This document shows positions 1 through 9,044 of a DNA stretch of 64,000 nt, one piece after another. Source of the DNA: Streptomyces sp. NBC_00425 (lineage in GTDB: Bacteria > Actinomycetota > Actinomycetes > Streptomycetales > Streptomycetaceae); NCBI RefSeq assembly GCF_036030735.1, contig NZ_CP107928.1, positions 1,922,001 to 1,986,000 on the forward strand, written 5' to 3'. The position numbers were made by a program, and so were the translations under genes. The notes under the pieces were generated by a model. The model saw only the letters and a list, made by a program, of their open reading frames with translations. It made no database searches and was not told the origin of the DNA. How positions within the stretch are numbered: position 1 is the first letter of the stretch; every line of letters begins with the position of its first letter.

Positions 1-1074
1 GTGCGGTTCGTACGCCATCACGGCCGCGTAGCCGAAGAAGGACGGGTTCTGGACCACCCAGCCGTTCTTCACGACGACGCCGAGGCCGAAGTGGAAGTCC
101 TCGGTCATGGGCAGGCAGACCGTCGCGGGGCAGGTGGCGGTCGGGTGGCCGAGGCCGACCGTGCCCGGGTTCAGCTGGGTGCGGAAGGACTGCCGCGAGA
201 GCAGCTCACCCGAGCCGACGGCCTGTCCGGAGCGGGCGAGGTCGCAGATGTCCTGGGTCAGGACGGCGCCGGGCGCGGTGGTCCAGGACGGGTTCCAGTA
301 GGTGGACTCCTCGTAGGTGCCGCGCTCGTCGTCGTAGGCGTGCAGCACGGGCTGCGGGATGACCGCGGTCTCGTTGCTGCGGGTGTTGCGCAGGCCGAGC
401 GGCCGGTAGACGCGTTGGCGCAGCAGGCGGTCGAGCGGAGTGCCGGAGATCTTCTCCAGGGCGCGGCCGAGGAGGACGAAGTTGGCGTGCGAGTAGCTCC
501 AGTTGGTGCCCGGCGCGTACCACAGGGGGTGGCTCAGGGAGAACCCGACGACCTCCTCGGGGGTCCAGTGCTGCCAGGGGTCGGCGTAGAGCTTCTTGAG
601 GAAGGCCGGGTCGGTGACGTAGTCGTGCAGGCCGGAGGTGGAGTCGCCGAGCATGCGCAGGGTGATCTTGTCGCCGTGCGGCAGCCGGGGCAGCCACCGG
701 GAGACCGGGTCGTCGAGGTCCGCCCGGCCCTCCTCGACGAGCTGGAGCAGCACCGTGCCCATGAAGGCGATGCCGACCGAGCCGGTCCGGAAGTGCATGG
801 CGGGGGTGGCGGGGACGTCCGTCATGGACTCGCCGACGGCGGCCGTGACGAGTTCACGGCCGCCGACCGTGACCTTGACGAGGGCGGCCTCGAGGTCGAG
901 CTCCTTCTTGGCCTTGCGGACGATGTCGAGGACCTTGCGCGCCTGGCCCTGCGGGTCGCGGGTGGTGGTGCAGGCACGGTCGTGGCGCTCGGGGAGGGCG
1001 GCCGCGACCGCGGTCTGCAGGGTCGAGGCGAGGAGGGCGGCGGCGCAGAGCAGCGCCGTACGGGTACGCGTCAT
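1..1074 (-). CDS. Secreted beta-lactamase-fold serine hydrolase, degenerate active site (3' end cut by window)
   Basis: The protein starts at an ATG on the minus strand at 1074 and runs off the window edge after 358 codons. Residues 1-26 form a Sec-type signal peptide (Arg-rich start, then a Leu/Ala core). The rest follows the class C beta-lactamase / DD-peptidase fold used by secreted serine hydrolases: a stretch MHFRTGSVG near residue 95, a YSHANF stretch near the usual YxN box, and PLGLRNT downstream. The family normally has SxxK in the first of these (GSVTKTF-like); here the Ser is followed by VGI, so the general-base Lys is missing, and the YxN box reads YSH. It may therefore be a non-catalytic, binding or divergent member. 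The C-terminal HxG box is probably just outside the window. No operon partner is visible. Confidence 0.8.
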   Translation of the reverse strand, partial: MTRTRTALLCAAALLASTLQTAVAAALPERHDRACTTTRDPQGQARKVLDIVRKAKKELDLEAALVKVTVGGRELVTAAVGESMTDVPATPAMHFRTGSVGIAFMGTVLLQLVEEGRADLDDPVSRWLPRLPHGDKITLRMLGDSTSGLHDYVTDPAFLKKLYADPWQHWTPEEVVGFSLSHPLWYAPGTNWSYSHANFVLLGRALEKISGTPLDRLLRQRVYRPLGLRNTRSNETAVIPQPVLHAYDDERGTYEESTYWNPSWTTAPGAVLTQDICDLARSGQAVGSGELLSRQSFRTQLNPGTVGLGHPTATCPATVCLPMTEDFHFGLGVVVKNGWVVQNPSFFGYAAVMAYEPH

Positions 1075-1245
1075 ACGCGCACTATGGGCTGATTGTCACA
1101 GCGGTCCGGCGGCCAACACTCCGGACGCCCGCGCCACGGACCCGGACGGCGGACGAGGCGTCCCCTGGCTGCCGGTCACCGGGCCGCCCGGCTCGCACGC
1201 CGGGACCACGCAGCCAAGCCGGTCGACGACCTCCCGAGGATCGGC

Positions 1246-1261
1246 TTGACTGCGTAGTCAA
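1246..1261. promoter_or_regulatory. Palindrome TTGACT-gcgt-AGTCAA
   Basis: Two perfect 6-bp arms separated by 4 bp lie about 170 bp upstream of the hydrolase start and 690 bp upstream of the lipid operon. The symmetry suits a dimeric regulator; which gene it serves is unknown. Confidence 0.35.
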
Positions 1262-1789
1262 CCCAGTCTTGGCAGCGGCCCGGCCCCCGTCAAGACCCGT
1301 CTCACCGCGGAGCGCACGCGCCGCGGGCGGTCCGGCGCAGCCGTCGGCCGACCGGACGCCGCCACCCGGCCCGCCCGGGCTCCTTCGACCAGCCGCCCGA
1401 GGTCCGTGGGCCGGTCGCCCGGGGCCCGTCGACCGGCAGCCCGGGCACGCCGGCCGACCGCCCGCGAGCGGCGTCCGCGAAGAGCTGTTCCAGGACATCC
1501 ACGGCCGCGGAGCGGGCGGGAGTGACCATGACCACGAAGCCTTCCCCGCCGCTCAGGGGCCGACACACCGATCGCGGCGCGCCGTGCGGACGACGCCGGA
1601 AACGGACGTCCCGATGTCGGACTTGCGGTCCCAAGGGGCCTATTTCCACGAGTCGTTGACGCTTCGACGACACCCCCGGCCCACGATCCCGGGCGGCGGC
1701 AGAAGGAGTTCATCCGCATTCCTGCACCCCGCCCCGTGCGTGCGACTGACCGAATCGTTGCGGCTGAATACCGGCCGATCGTTCGAACG

Positions 1790-1819
1790 TTGACCAGTGA
1801 GTAATAAGCGCACTACCTT
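1790..1819 (+). promoter_or_regulatory. Probable sigma-70-type promoter of the lipid-synthase operon
   Basis: TTGACC (1790-1795) and TACCTT (1814-1819) are separated by 18 bp. The surrounding bases are clearly more AT-rich than the neighbourhood. Transcription would start near 1826, giving a leader of about 120 nt before the ATG at 1947. Confidence 0.4.
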
Positions 1820-1946
1820 TCAACGCGTTTCGAGCACGCGCTGTAGAACGGCGTTCCGCGGTGAACCTCTGCCCGCTGGAATCCGGTGAGCCGCCTTTGC
1901 TGTCCCGAACCCCCCACCGTGCAGTCTCACCTTGATTCGGAGAATC

Positions 1947-4900
1947 ATGACGTCCGCTGTGCGTCCCGAGGACATGATCATCGGCATCACTCCGTTCGGA
2001 GAGCCCGACGCGGGGCTCGCCCTGGCGGTCGGCCGGGCCGGCGGCCTGGGCGTGCTCGACCTGGGGCCGGGGGACCGAAGATCCCGGGAGGCTCTCGCCC
2101 GCCTGCGCCGGGCCTCCCCCGGCGCGTTCGGCGTCCGGGTCGGCGCGCACTGCGCGCTCGGCCCCGCCGATCTGGCCCCGGACGGCCCGCACACCGTGAT
2201 AGTCACCGCGGACGCGGCCCGGGACGCCACGCAAAGTCCGTGGGACGTCGGCACTTTGACGGTGTGTCACCGGGTGCTGGTGGAGGTCACCGACCTGGCG
2301 GGCGCGCGGGACGCGATGCGCGTCGGGGCGCACGGCCTGATCGCGCGCGGCGCCGAGTGCGGTGGCCGGATCGGCGAACTGAGCACCTACGTCCTGCTCC
2401 AGCAGCTCCTCGCCGCGCCCGAGGTGAGCGTGCCGGTATGGGCCTGCGGCGGCATCGGCCCGCGCACCGCGGCCGCCGCGGTGGCCGGCGGGGCGGCCGG
2501 AGTGGTCCTGGACAGTCAGCTGGCGCTGCTCGCCGAATCGGCCCTGCCCGAGCCGGCCGCGGCCGTGCTGCGCACCCTGGACGGTTCGGAGACCGTCGTC
2601 CTGGCCGGTCACCGCGTCCTGCTGCGGCGCGGCCCGGACGCGCCACGGCTCGCGCCGGACGCCACCGCCGAGACGGTGGCCGCGACGCTGGGCGCCCAGG
2701 ACCCGCGCACCCAGCTGCTCCCGGTGGGCCAGGACGGGTTCCTCGCCGCCCGGTTCGCCGAGCGCTGGGTGGACGTCCGGCGGACGGTCCGCGCGCTCAG
2801 GGAAGCCGTGCTGGACGCCCTGCGCGACGACACCGCCGGGCGGGCGCTGGGGGACGGATCGCCGATGGCCCGGGCGCTCGGCACCCGGCTGCCGGTCGCA
2901 CAGGGCCCCATGACCCGGGTGAGCGACGAGGCGGCGTTCGCCGCGGCGGTGGCGGCGGACGGGGCCCTGCCGTTCCTGGCGCTGGCGCTGGCGGACGGCG
3001 AGCGGACCCGGGCGATGCTGACCGAGACACGGGAGGCGGCGGCCGGCCGGCCCTGGGGCGTGGGCGTCCTCGGCTTCGCGCCGGAGGAGGTGCGCGCCGC
3101 CCAGCTGGAGGCCGTGCGGCAGCTGCGGCCGACGCACGCGATCATCGCGGGCGGACGGCCCTCCCAGGCGCAGGCGCTGGAGCGGGACGGTGTGCGCACC
3201 TTCCTGCACGTGCCGTCCCCGGGACTGCTGCGGCAGTTCCTGGAGGCGGGGGCGCGCCGGTTCGTCTTCGAGGGCGCGGAGTGCGGCGGGCACGTCGGAC
3301 CGCGCGCCAGCTTTCCGCTCTGGGAGGCCCAACTGGCTGTCCTGGAAGATTTCTTGACGGACCGTGAGGCCGCCGACGTCGAGGTGTTCTTCGCGGGCGG
3401 GGTGCACGACGAGCGGTCGGCGGCGATGGTCGCCGCGCTCGCCGCCCCGCTGACCGCGCGCGGAGCGGCCGTGGGCGTGCTGATGGGCACCGCGTACCTG
3501 TTCACCGAGGAGGCGGTGGCGCTCGGGGCGATCCGGCCGCTCTTCCAGCGGCAGGTCATGGCGGCCGGCGGCACCGCGCTCCTGGAGTCGGCGCCGGGTC
3601 ACGCCACACGGTGTGTGCCGAGCCCGTTCGCGGCCGGCTACCGGGACCGGGCGGCCGGGCTGCGCGCCGAGGGCGTGCCGGAGCGGCGGATCTGGGAGGA
3701 GCTGGAACGGCTCAACGTCGGCCGGCTGCGCGTCGCCAGCAAGGGCGTGACCCGGGACGCCGGCGGTCTCCTCACCCCCGTCGACGAGGGACGCCAGCTC
3801 ACCGAGGGGATGTTCATGGCCGGGGAGGTGGCGGTGCTGCGCTCGGCCCCGACCACCCTCGCCGCGCTGCACACCTCGGTGACGACCGGGGCGCTCGCTC
3901 ATCTCGCCCGGCGCGCGGCCGAGTTCGCGCTGCCGGACGAACCGGCCGAGGCCGCGGCTCCGGCCCCGCTCGACGTCGCCGTCGTCGGCATGGCCTGCAT
4001 GTTCCCCGGAGCGCCCGACCTGGCCGCCTTCTGGGCGAACGTCGTGGGGGGCGTGGACGCGGTGGGCGAGGTCCCGGCGGACCGCTGGGACCCGGCCGTC
4101 CACCACGGCACGTCCACCCCGTCCAAGTGGGGCGGATTCCTGCCCCGCATCCCCTTCGACCCGCTGCGCTACGGCATCCCGCCGGCCTCCCTCGGCAGCG
4201 TCGAACCGGTGCAGCTGCTGTCCCTGGAAGCCGCCCGGCGCGCCCTCGACGACGCCGGATACGGCGACGGGGGGCGGCGCTTCGACCGCTCCCGCACCTC
4301 CGTGGTGTTCGGCGCGGAGGCGGGCAGCGACCTGTCGAACGCCGCCACCCTGCGGGCGGTGCTGCCCTCGTACTACGGCGAGGTCCCGGCCGGCCTGGAC
4401 CGTCAGCTGCCGCAGCTGACCGAGGACTCCTTCCCCGGCATGCTCGCCAACGTCATCTCCGGGCGGATCGCCAACCGGCTGGACCTCGGCGGCGCCAACT
4501 ACACCGTCGACGCGGCCTGCGCCTCCTCGCTGGCCGCCGTGGACGTCGCCTGCAAGGAACTGGTCGGCGGCACGTCCGACGTGGTGCTGTGCGGCGGCGC
4601 CGACCTGCACAACGGCATCAACGACTACGTCCTCTTCTCCTCCGTGCACGCCCTGTCCCCGACCGGCCGCTCCCGCGCCTTCGACGGCTCGGCGGACGGC
4701 ATCGCCCTCGGCGAGGGCGTGGCCTGCGTGGTCCTCAAGCGTCTCGCGGACGCCGAACGCGACGGCGACCGGATCTACGGCGTCATCAAGGGGCTCGGCT
4801 CCTCCAGCGACGGACGTTCGCTCGGGCTGACCGCGCCGCGGCCCGAGGGACAGCGCTCGGCCCTGGAACGCGCCTACCGCAACGCGGGCGTCTCCCCGGC

Positions 4901-7900
4901 CGACGTCGGGCTCGTCGAGGCGCACGGCACCGGCACGGTGGTCGGCGACCGCACCGAACTGCGCATCCTCACCGAGGTGTTCGACGAGGCCGGGGCGAAG
5001 CCGGGCGGCTGTGTGCTCGGCTCGGTGAAGTCGCAGATCGGGCACACCAAATGCGCCGCGGGACTCGCCGGCCTGATCAAGACGCTGCTGTCGCTGCACA
5101 CCGGCGTCAGACCGCCCACGCTGCACGTCGAGGCCCCCAACCCGGCCTGGGACGCGGCCGCCAGCCCGTTCGCCTTCCACGCCGAGGCCCGCCCGTGGGC
5201 GGTTCCTCCTCGCGAACGCCTGGCGGGGGTGAGCGCGTTCGGCTTCGGCGGCACCAACTTCCATGTGGTGCTCGCCGCTCACGCCGAGGGCGTGCCGCCG
5301 GTGCGCGGACTGGACGCCTGGCCGGCCGAACTGTTCGTCTTCCGGGGCCGGGACGAGGCGGCGGCCCGCCGTGCCGTGACCGAACTCCTCGGCGCCGCGC
5401 AGACCGGCGGACGGCCGTGGCGGCTCCGCGACCTCGCGCTGAGCGCGGCGCGACGGGCGGACGCGAGCGCGGATCGGACGTGGTTCGCGGTCGTGGCGAC
5501 GGACGTCGACGACCTGGTGGAGAAACTGCTGTGGCTGACGGCCGACCCGGCCGGGACCGCCCCGGCGCGCGGCATCCACCGGGCCGTCCGCCACGAGGAG
5601 CACGACGAACTCCCCGGCGACGCCCCCGGCGCCGGCGCCAGCACCAGCACCAGCACCAGCACCAGCACCAGCACCAGCACCAGCACCAGCACCAGCACCA
5701 GCCGGAACGACGCCGGGGAGGGCAAGGTCGCCTTCCTCTTCCCGGGGCAGGGCAGTCAGCGCACCGGCATGCTCGCCGACCTGTTCGTGGCCTTCCCCGA
5801 GCTGCGCCCGTACCTGGAGCTCGGGCGCGCCCACGCCGACGCCCTGTACCCGCCGGCCGCCTTCGACGACGCCGGACGCGCCCGGCAGCAGGCCGCGCTG
5901 ACCGACACCCGGGCGGCCCAGCCCGCCCTCGGCCTCGCGGGCCTCGCCGCCCACGCCGTGCTCACCGCGGCCGGGGTGCGCCCCGACATGGCCGCCGGAC
6001 ACAGCTACGGCGAGCTGGTCGCCCTCTGCGCGGCCGGCGCCCTGACCCCCGAGACGCTGCTGGAGCTGAGCTCGGAGCGGGCCGCGGCGATCCTGGAAGC
6101 CGCACGACGCGCCGACGGCGAGGGCGGCGGGAACCGCGGCGACGGCGACCCCGGGACCATGGCCGCCGTCACGGCGGACGCGAAGGCGGTGACCGAGGCG
6201 CTGAAGGCCGGGGCCGCACCGGACTCCGTCGTCGTCGCCAACCGCAACTCGCCCGGGCAGACGGTGATCGCGGGACCGACGGACGCCGTCGCCGAAGCCG
6301 TCCGGCTGCTGCGTGAGGCCGGACTCGGGGCCCAGCGCATCCCCGTGGCCTGCGCCTTCCACAGTCCGCTGGTGGCGGGCGCCGCCGACCGGTTCGCCGG
6401 AGCGCTCGCCGACCGCCCGGTGCACGCCCCCGAGTTCCCCGTGTGGTCCAACCGCACGGCCGCCCCCTACCCCGCCGACGCGGACGCCGTCCGGGCCGGG
6501 CTCGCCGCCCAGATCAGCGCGCCGGTCGCCTTCGCCGAGCAGATCGAGGCGATGTACGCGGCCGGGGCGCGCGTCTTCGTCGAGGCGGGGCCGGGGTCGG
6601 TGCTCACCCGGCTGGTCGGGCAGATCCTCGGCGACCGCCCGCACCGCACGGTGGCCTGCGAGCCCCGGCCGGGCAGCGGGCTCGGCGGCTGGCTCGACGC
6701 CCTGGCCGCGCTCGCCGTCGCGGGTCTGCCGGTGCGCGCGGGGTGGCTGCTGCGCGGCCGGGACGCCGTGGACGCCGTACGGACGCCCGTGCCGAAGCTG
6801 CCCGGCTGGACGGTCGACGGACAGCTGGTCCGCACCGCCGCCGGCGCGCTCCTACCCGGTGCGCTCGCACCGGCCCGACGAGTCGCGGAGACCCAGGAGA
6901 CGACTGTGACGACGAACCCCCCGCCCGGCGTCCCCTCCGACCGGGACGCGCTCATCTCCGAGTTCCTGCGCACCAGCCGCGAGATGATCGCCGCCCAACG
7001 GGACGTGCTGCTCACCTACTTCGGCGCCACGCCAGGGGCCACGATCGCCGCGCCCGTGGTCGTCCCGCAGGCGGCGTCGGCGCCGGCCGAACTCGTCGCG
7101 CCACGACCGCAGTCGACGGCGCGGACACCGGCGGCGGACACGGGAGCGGCGGACACGGGCTCGGCCGCCGAGGCGGTGACGCCGGCCGGCGGGCCGCCGG
7201 ACGTCCAGCAGGTCGTCCTGGAGATCATCAGCGAGCGCACCGGCTACCCCGTCGACATGATCGAGCCCGACCTCGACCTGGAGGCGGACCTCAGCATCGA
7301 CTCCATCAAACGGGCGGAGATCGCCGGTGAGCTGGCCCGACGGCTGGGCGGCGCCGGCGCGGACCTGACCGCGATGGAGGACGCCGAGCTGGAGGAGCTG
7401 GCCAAGGCGCGCACGGCCGCCGCGGTGACCGACTGGCTCACGGCCCGGCTGGGCGGCGGCCCGGCCACCGCACCCACCCCCACCGCGCCCACCGCCACCG
7501 CAGCCACGAGCCCCATCGCGCCCACCCCACCCACCGCACCCGTGGCGCCGGACAGCGCCGAGGCGCCCGCCGAGGCCCCACGCCGGCACGTCCTGCGTCC
7601 GGTGCTCCTCGACACCTCGGCGCAGGCGGTCGCGGACCCGTCCGCGGTGCTCGCCGGCACCCGCTGGGCCGTCCTCGGGGACGCCCCGGAGATCGCCGCC
7701 CGGCTGGTCGCGCACGGCGCCCACGTCACCGTCCGGGGCCGGGACCACGTCCTGTCGCGGGACGACGGGGCGGTGGACGGAGTGCTGTACCTCGGGGCTC
7801 TCACGAGCGCCGACGACGGCGCACCGGTGCTGCCGGACGCCTTCCCCGTGCTGAAGGCCGCCCTCGAGGGCGGGCCGCGGTGGCTGCTGGCCGTCCGGCG

Positions 7901-9044
7901 AGCCGACGCCGACGCCCCCGACACCCGGACGGCGGGCCTGCGCGGTCTGTTCCGGACCCTGGCGCGGGAGTGCCCGGACACGCTCGCACGGGTCGTCGAC
8001 CTCAACGACGTGTCGGCGTCCGCCGTCGCGGACGCGGTGGTCGAGGAGGCCGTCGCCGCCGACCGCACGCCGGTCGTGTTGCGGACGGCGGCCGGACGGC
8101 ACGGCTTCGAGCTGGTGGAGGCGCCGCTCGGCGCGCTCGGCAGCACGGGCGCCGGACCGGCCGGGGACGGGGTCGCGGAGGCGGCCGCGCTCGGCCTGGA
8201 CCGGGACTCGGTGGTGCTGCTGGCGGGCGGCGCGCGGGGCATCACCGCGCAGTTCGCCGCCGCGCTCGCCGGGGCCGCCCGCTGCCGGCTGGAGCTGCTC
8301 GGCCGCACCCCCGCGCCGGACGGCCCCGAGGACGCGGACACCGCGGCCGCGCGCACCCCGGCCGACCTGCGCGCCGCACTCGCCGCGCGCGGCGGTCTGA
8401 AGCCCGCCGAGATCAACCGTGCTGCCGAACTCCTGCTCGCCCAGAGGGAGATCACGGCCACGCTGGCCGAACTCGACGCGCTCGGCGGGCGGGCCCGCTA
8501 CCGCACCGTCGACTTCCGGGAGCCGGACGCCGTGCGCCAGGCGGTGAAGGAGATCCACGCCGAGCACGGCAGGCTCGACGGCGTCGTCCACGCGGCCGGC
8601 GTCATCGAGGACCGGCTGATCGGCGAGAAGAGCGCCGAGTCGTTCCAGCGCGTCTACGGCACGAAGGCGACCGGCGCGCACGCCCTGCTCACCGCGCTGG
8701 AGGAGCTGCCTTCCACACCGGCCTTCACCGTGCTGTTCGGCTCGGTCTCGGCCGTGCTGGGCAACCGGGGCCAGGTGGACTACGCGGCCGCCAACGACGC
8801 GCTGGAGACTCTCGGCGCGGCCTTCGCCGCCCGCACCGGCCGCCGTGCCGTGACCGTGCACTGGGGTCCGTGGGCGCCCGCCGCCGGGCACGCCGGCATG
8901 GTCGGGGCCGAGTTGGCCCGCGAGTACGCCCGGCGCGGCATCCGGCTGATCGACCCCGAGGAGGGGACCGCGGCGCTGCTGCGCGAGCTGGCCTGGGGCG
9001 AGGAGTCGGCCACCGCCGTCGTCTACACCGCCTCGGGCTGGTGA
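1947..9044 (+). CDS. PUFA-synthase-like type I PKS: NPD-NPD-KS-AT-ACP-KR
   Basis: A 2365-residue iterative-type lipid/polyketide synthase. Residues about 1-290 and 300-625 are two tandem nitropropane-dioxygenase/PfaD-like TIM barrels, the fold that supplies enoyl reductase in bacterial PUFA synthases; only the second keeps the CGGH motif (His449), the first has CGGR. A KS follows (Cys858 in DAACASS, His993, His1033), then a Ser-Thr repeat linker (1232-1252), an AT (GHSYG Ser1353, His1472), a Pro/Thr-rich linker, one ACP (Ser1786 in LSIDSIK) and a C-terminal ketoreductase (GGARGIT, then FGSVSA and DYAAAND). The domain order matches PfaA with PfaD fused in front. The ATG at 1947 follows GGAG by 4 bp; an in-frame TTG at 1932 and ATG at 1974 are alternatives. 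Its stop overlaps the next start (GTGA). It most likely makes a reduced polyketide/lipid chain with the downstream KS-DH protein. Confidence 0.88.
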   Translation: MTSAVRPEDMIIGITPFGEPDAGLALAVGRAGGLGVLDLGPGDRRSREALARLRRASPGAFGVRVGAHCALGPADLAPDGPHTVIVTADAARDATQSPWDVGTLTVCHRVLVEVTDLAGARDAMRVGAHGLIARGAECGGRIGELSTYVLLQQLLAAPEVSVPVWACGGIGPRTAAAAVAGGAAGVVLDSQLALLAESALPEPAAAVLRTLDGSETVVLAGHRVLLRRGPDAPRLAPDATAETVAATLGAQDPRTQLLPVGQDGFLAARFAERWVDVRRTVRALREAVLDALRDDTAGRALGDGSPMARALGTRLPVAQGPMTRVSDEAAFAAAVAADGALPFLALALADGERTRAMLTETREAAAGRPWGVGVLGFAPEEVRAAQLEAVRQLRPTHAIIAGGRPSQAQALERDGVRTFLHVPSPGLLRQFLEAGARRFVFEGAECGGHVGPRASFPLWEAQLAVLEDFLTDREAADVEVFFAGGVHDERSAAMVAALAAPLTARGAAVGVLMGTAYLFTEEAVALGAIRPLFQRQVMAAGGTALLESAPGHATRCVPSPFAAGYRDRAAGLRAEGVPERRIWEELERLNVGRLRVASKGVTRDAGGLLTPVDEGRQLTEGMFMAGEVAVLRSAPTTLAALHTSVTTGALAHLARRAAEFALPDEPAEAAAPAPLDVAVVGMACMFPGAPDLAAFWANVVGGVDAVGEVPADRWDPAVHHGTSTPSKWGGFLPRIPFDPLRYGIPPASLGSVEPVQLLSLEAARRALDDAGYGDGGRRFDRSRTSVVFGAEAGSDLSNAATLRAVLPSYYGEVPAGLDRQLPQLTEDSFPGMLANVISGRIANRLDLGGANYTVDAACASSLAAVDVACKELVGGTSDVVLCGGADLHNGINDYVLFSSVHALSPTGRSRAFDGSADGIALGEGVACVVLKRLADAERDGDRIYGVIKGLGSSSDGRSLGLTAPRPEGQRSALERAYRNAGVSPADVGLVEAHGTGTVVGDRTELRILTEVFDEAGAKPGGCVLGSVKSQIGHTKCAAGLAGLIKTLLSLHTGVRPPTLHVEAPNPAWDAAASPFAFHAEARPWAVPPRERLAGVSAFGFGGTNFHVVLAAHAEGVPPVRGLDAWPAELFVFRGRDEAAARRAVTELLGAAQTGGRPWRLRDLALSAARRADASADRTWFAVVATDVDDLVEKLLWLTADPAGTAPARGIHRAVRHEEHDELPGDAPGAGASTSTSTSTSTSTSTSTSTSTSRNDAGEGKVAFLFPGQGSQRTGMLADLFVAFPELRPYLELGRAHADALYPPAAFDDAGRARQQAALTDTRAAQPALGLAGLAAHAVLTAAGVRPDMAAGHSYGELVALCAAGALTPETLLELSSERAAAILEAARRADGEGGGNRGDGDPGTMAAVTADAKAVTEALKAGAAPDSVVVANRNSPGQTVIAGPTDAVAEAVRLLREAGLGAQRIPVACAFHSPLVAGAADRFAGALADRPVHAPEFPVWSNRTAAPYPADADAVRAGLAAQISAPVAFAEQIEAMYAAGARVFVEAGPGSVLTRLVGQILGDRPHRTVACEPRPGSGLGGWLDALAALAVAGLPVRAGWLLRGRDAVDAVRTPVPKLPGWTVDGQLVRTAAGALLPGALAPARRVAETQETTVTTNPPPGVPSDRDALISEFLRTSREMIAAQRDVLLTYFGATPGATIAAPVVVPQAASAPAELVAPRPQSTARTPAADTGAADTGSAAEAVTPAGGPPDVQQVVLEIISERTGYPVDMIEPDLDLEADLSIDSIKRAEIAGELARRLGGAGADLTAMEDAELEELAKARTAAAVTDWLTARLGGGPATAPTPTAPTATAATSPIAPTPPTAPVAPDSAEAPAEAPRRHVLRPVLLDTSAQAVADPSAVLAGTRWAVLGDAPEIAARLVAHGAHVTVRGRDHVLSRDDGAVDGVLYLGALTSADDGAPVLPDAFPVLKAALEGGPRWLLAVRRADADAPDTRTAGLRGLFRTLARECPDTLARVVDLNDVSASAVADAVVEEAVAADRTPVVLRTAAGRHGFELVEAPLGALGSTGAGPAGDGVAEAAALGLDRDSVVLLAGGARGITAQFAAALAGAARCRLELLGRTPAPDGPEDADTAAARTPADLRAALAARGGLKPAEINRAAELLLAQREITATLAELDALGGRARYRTVDFREPDAVRQAVKEIHAEHGRLDGVVHAAGVIEDRLIGEKSAESFQRVYGTKATGAHALLTALEELPSTPAFTVLFGSVSAVLGNRGQVDYAAANDALETLGAAFAARTGRRAVTVHWGPWAPAAGHAGMVGAELAREYARRGIRLIDPEEGTAALLRELAWGEESATAVVYTASGW
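5640..5702 (+). repeat. In-frame hexanucleotide microsatellite (AGCACC) x10.5
   Basis: The repeat encodes 21 alternating Ser-Thr residues in the linker between KS and AT of the first megasynthase. Because the unit is 6 bp, gain or loss of units changes linker length by two residues without a frameshift. Confidence 0.95.

Larger units (their letters stand above)
1075..1946. other. Intergenic region, about 870 bp, no convincing gene
   Basis: This gap separates the divergent hydrolase gene and the lipid-synthase operon. Open frames exist on both strands (for example 1302-1673 minus and 1269-1793 plus), but they are Arg/Pro-rich, overlap one another and show no domain. The one slightly protein-like stretch is on the minus strand (MVTPARSAAVDVLEQLF, beginning near 1530), which could be a gene relic. 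The region holds a palindrome at 1246-1261 and a likely promoter at 1790-1819. Confidence 0.6.

Noticed and set aside
1258..1793. Overlapping frames in the first intergenic region
   Set aside because: Arg/Pro-rich, mutually overlapping and without motifs; at best a gene relic.
1710..6644. 1644-codon open frame antisense to the first megasynthase
   Set aside because: It contains only low-complexity and Ala/Gly repeats (the antisense of the Ser-Thr tract) and no motifs.
7880..9040. In-frame 387-codon N-terminal extension of the second megasynthase
   Set aside because: It overlaps the KR domain of the first gene and is Arg-rich; the GTG at 9041 has the usual coupled overlap.
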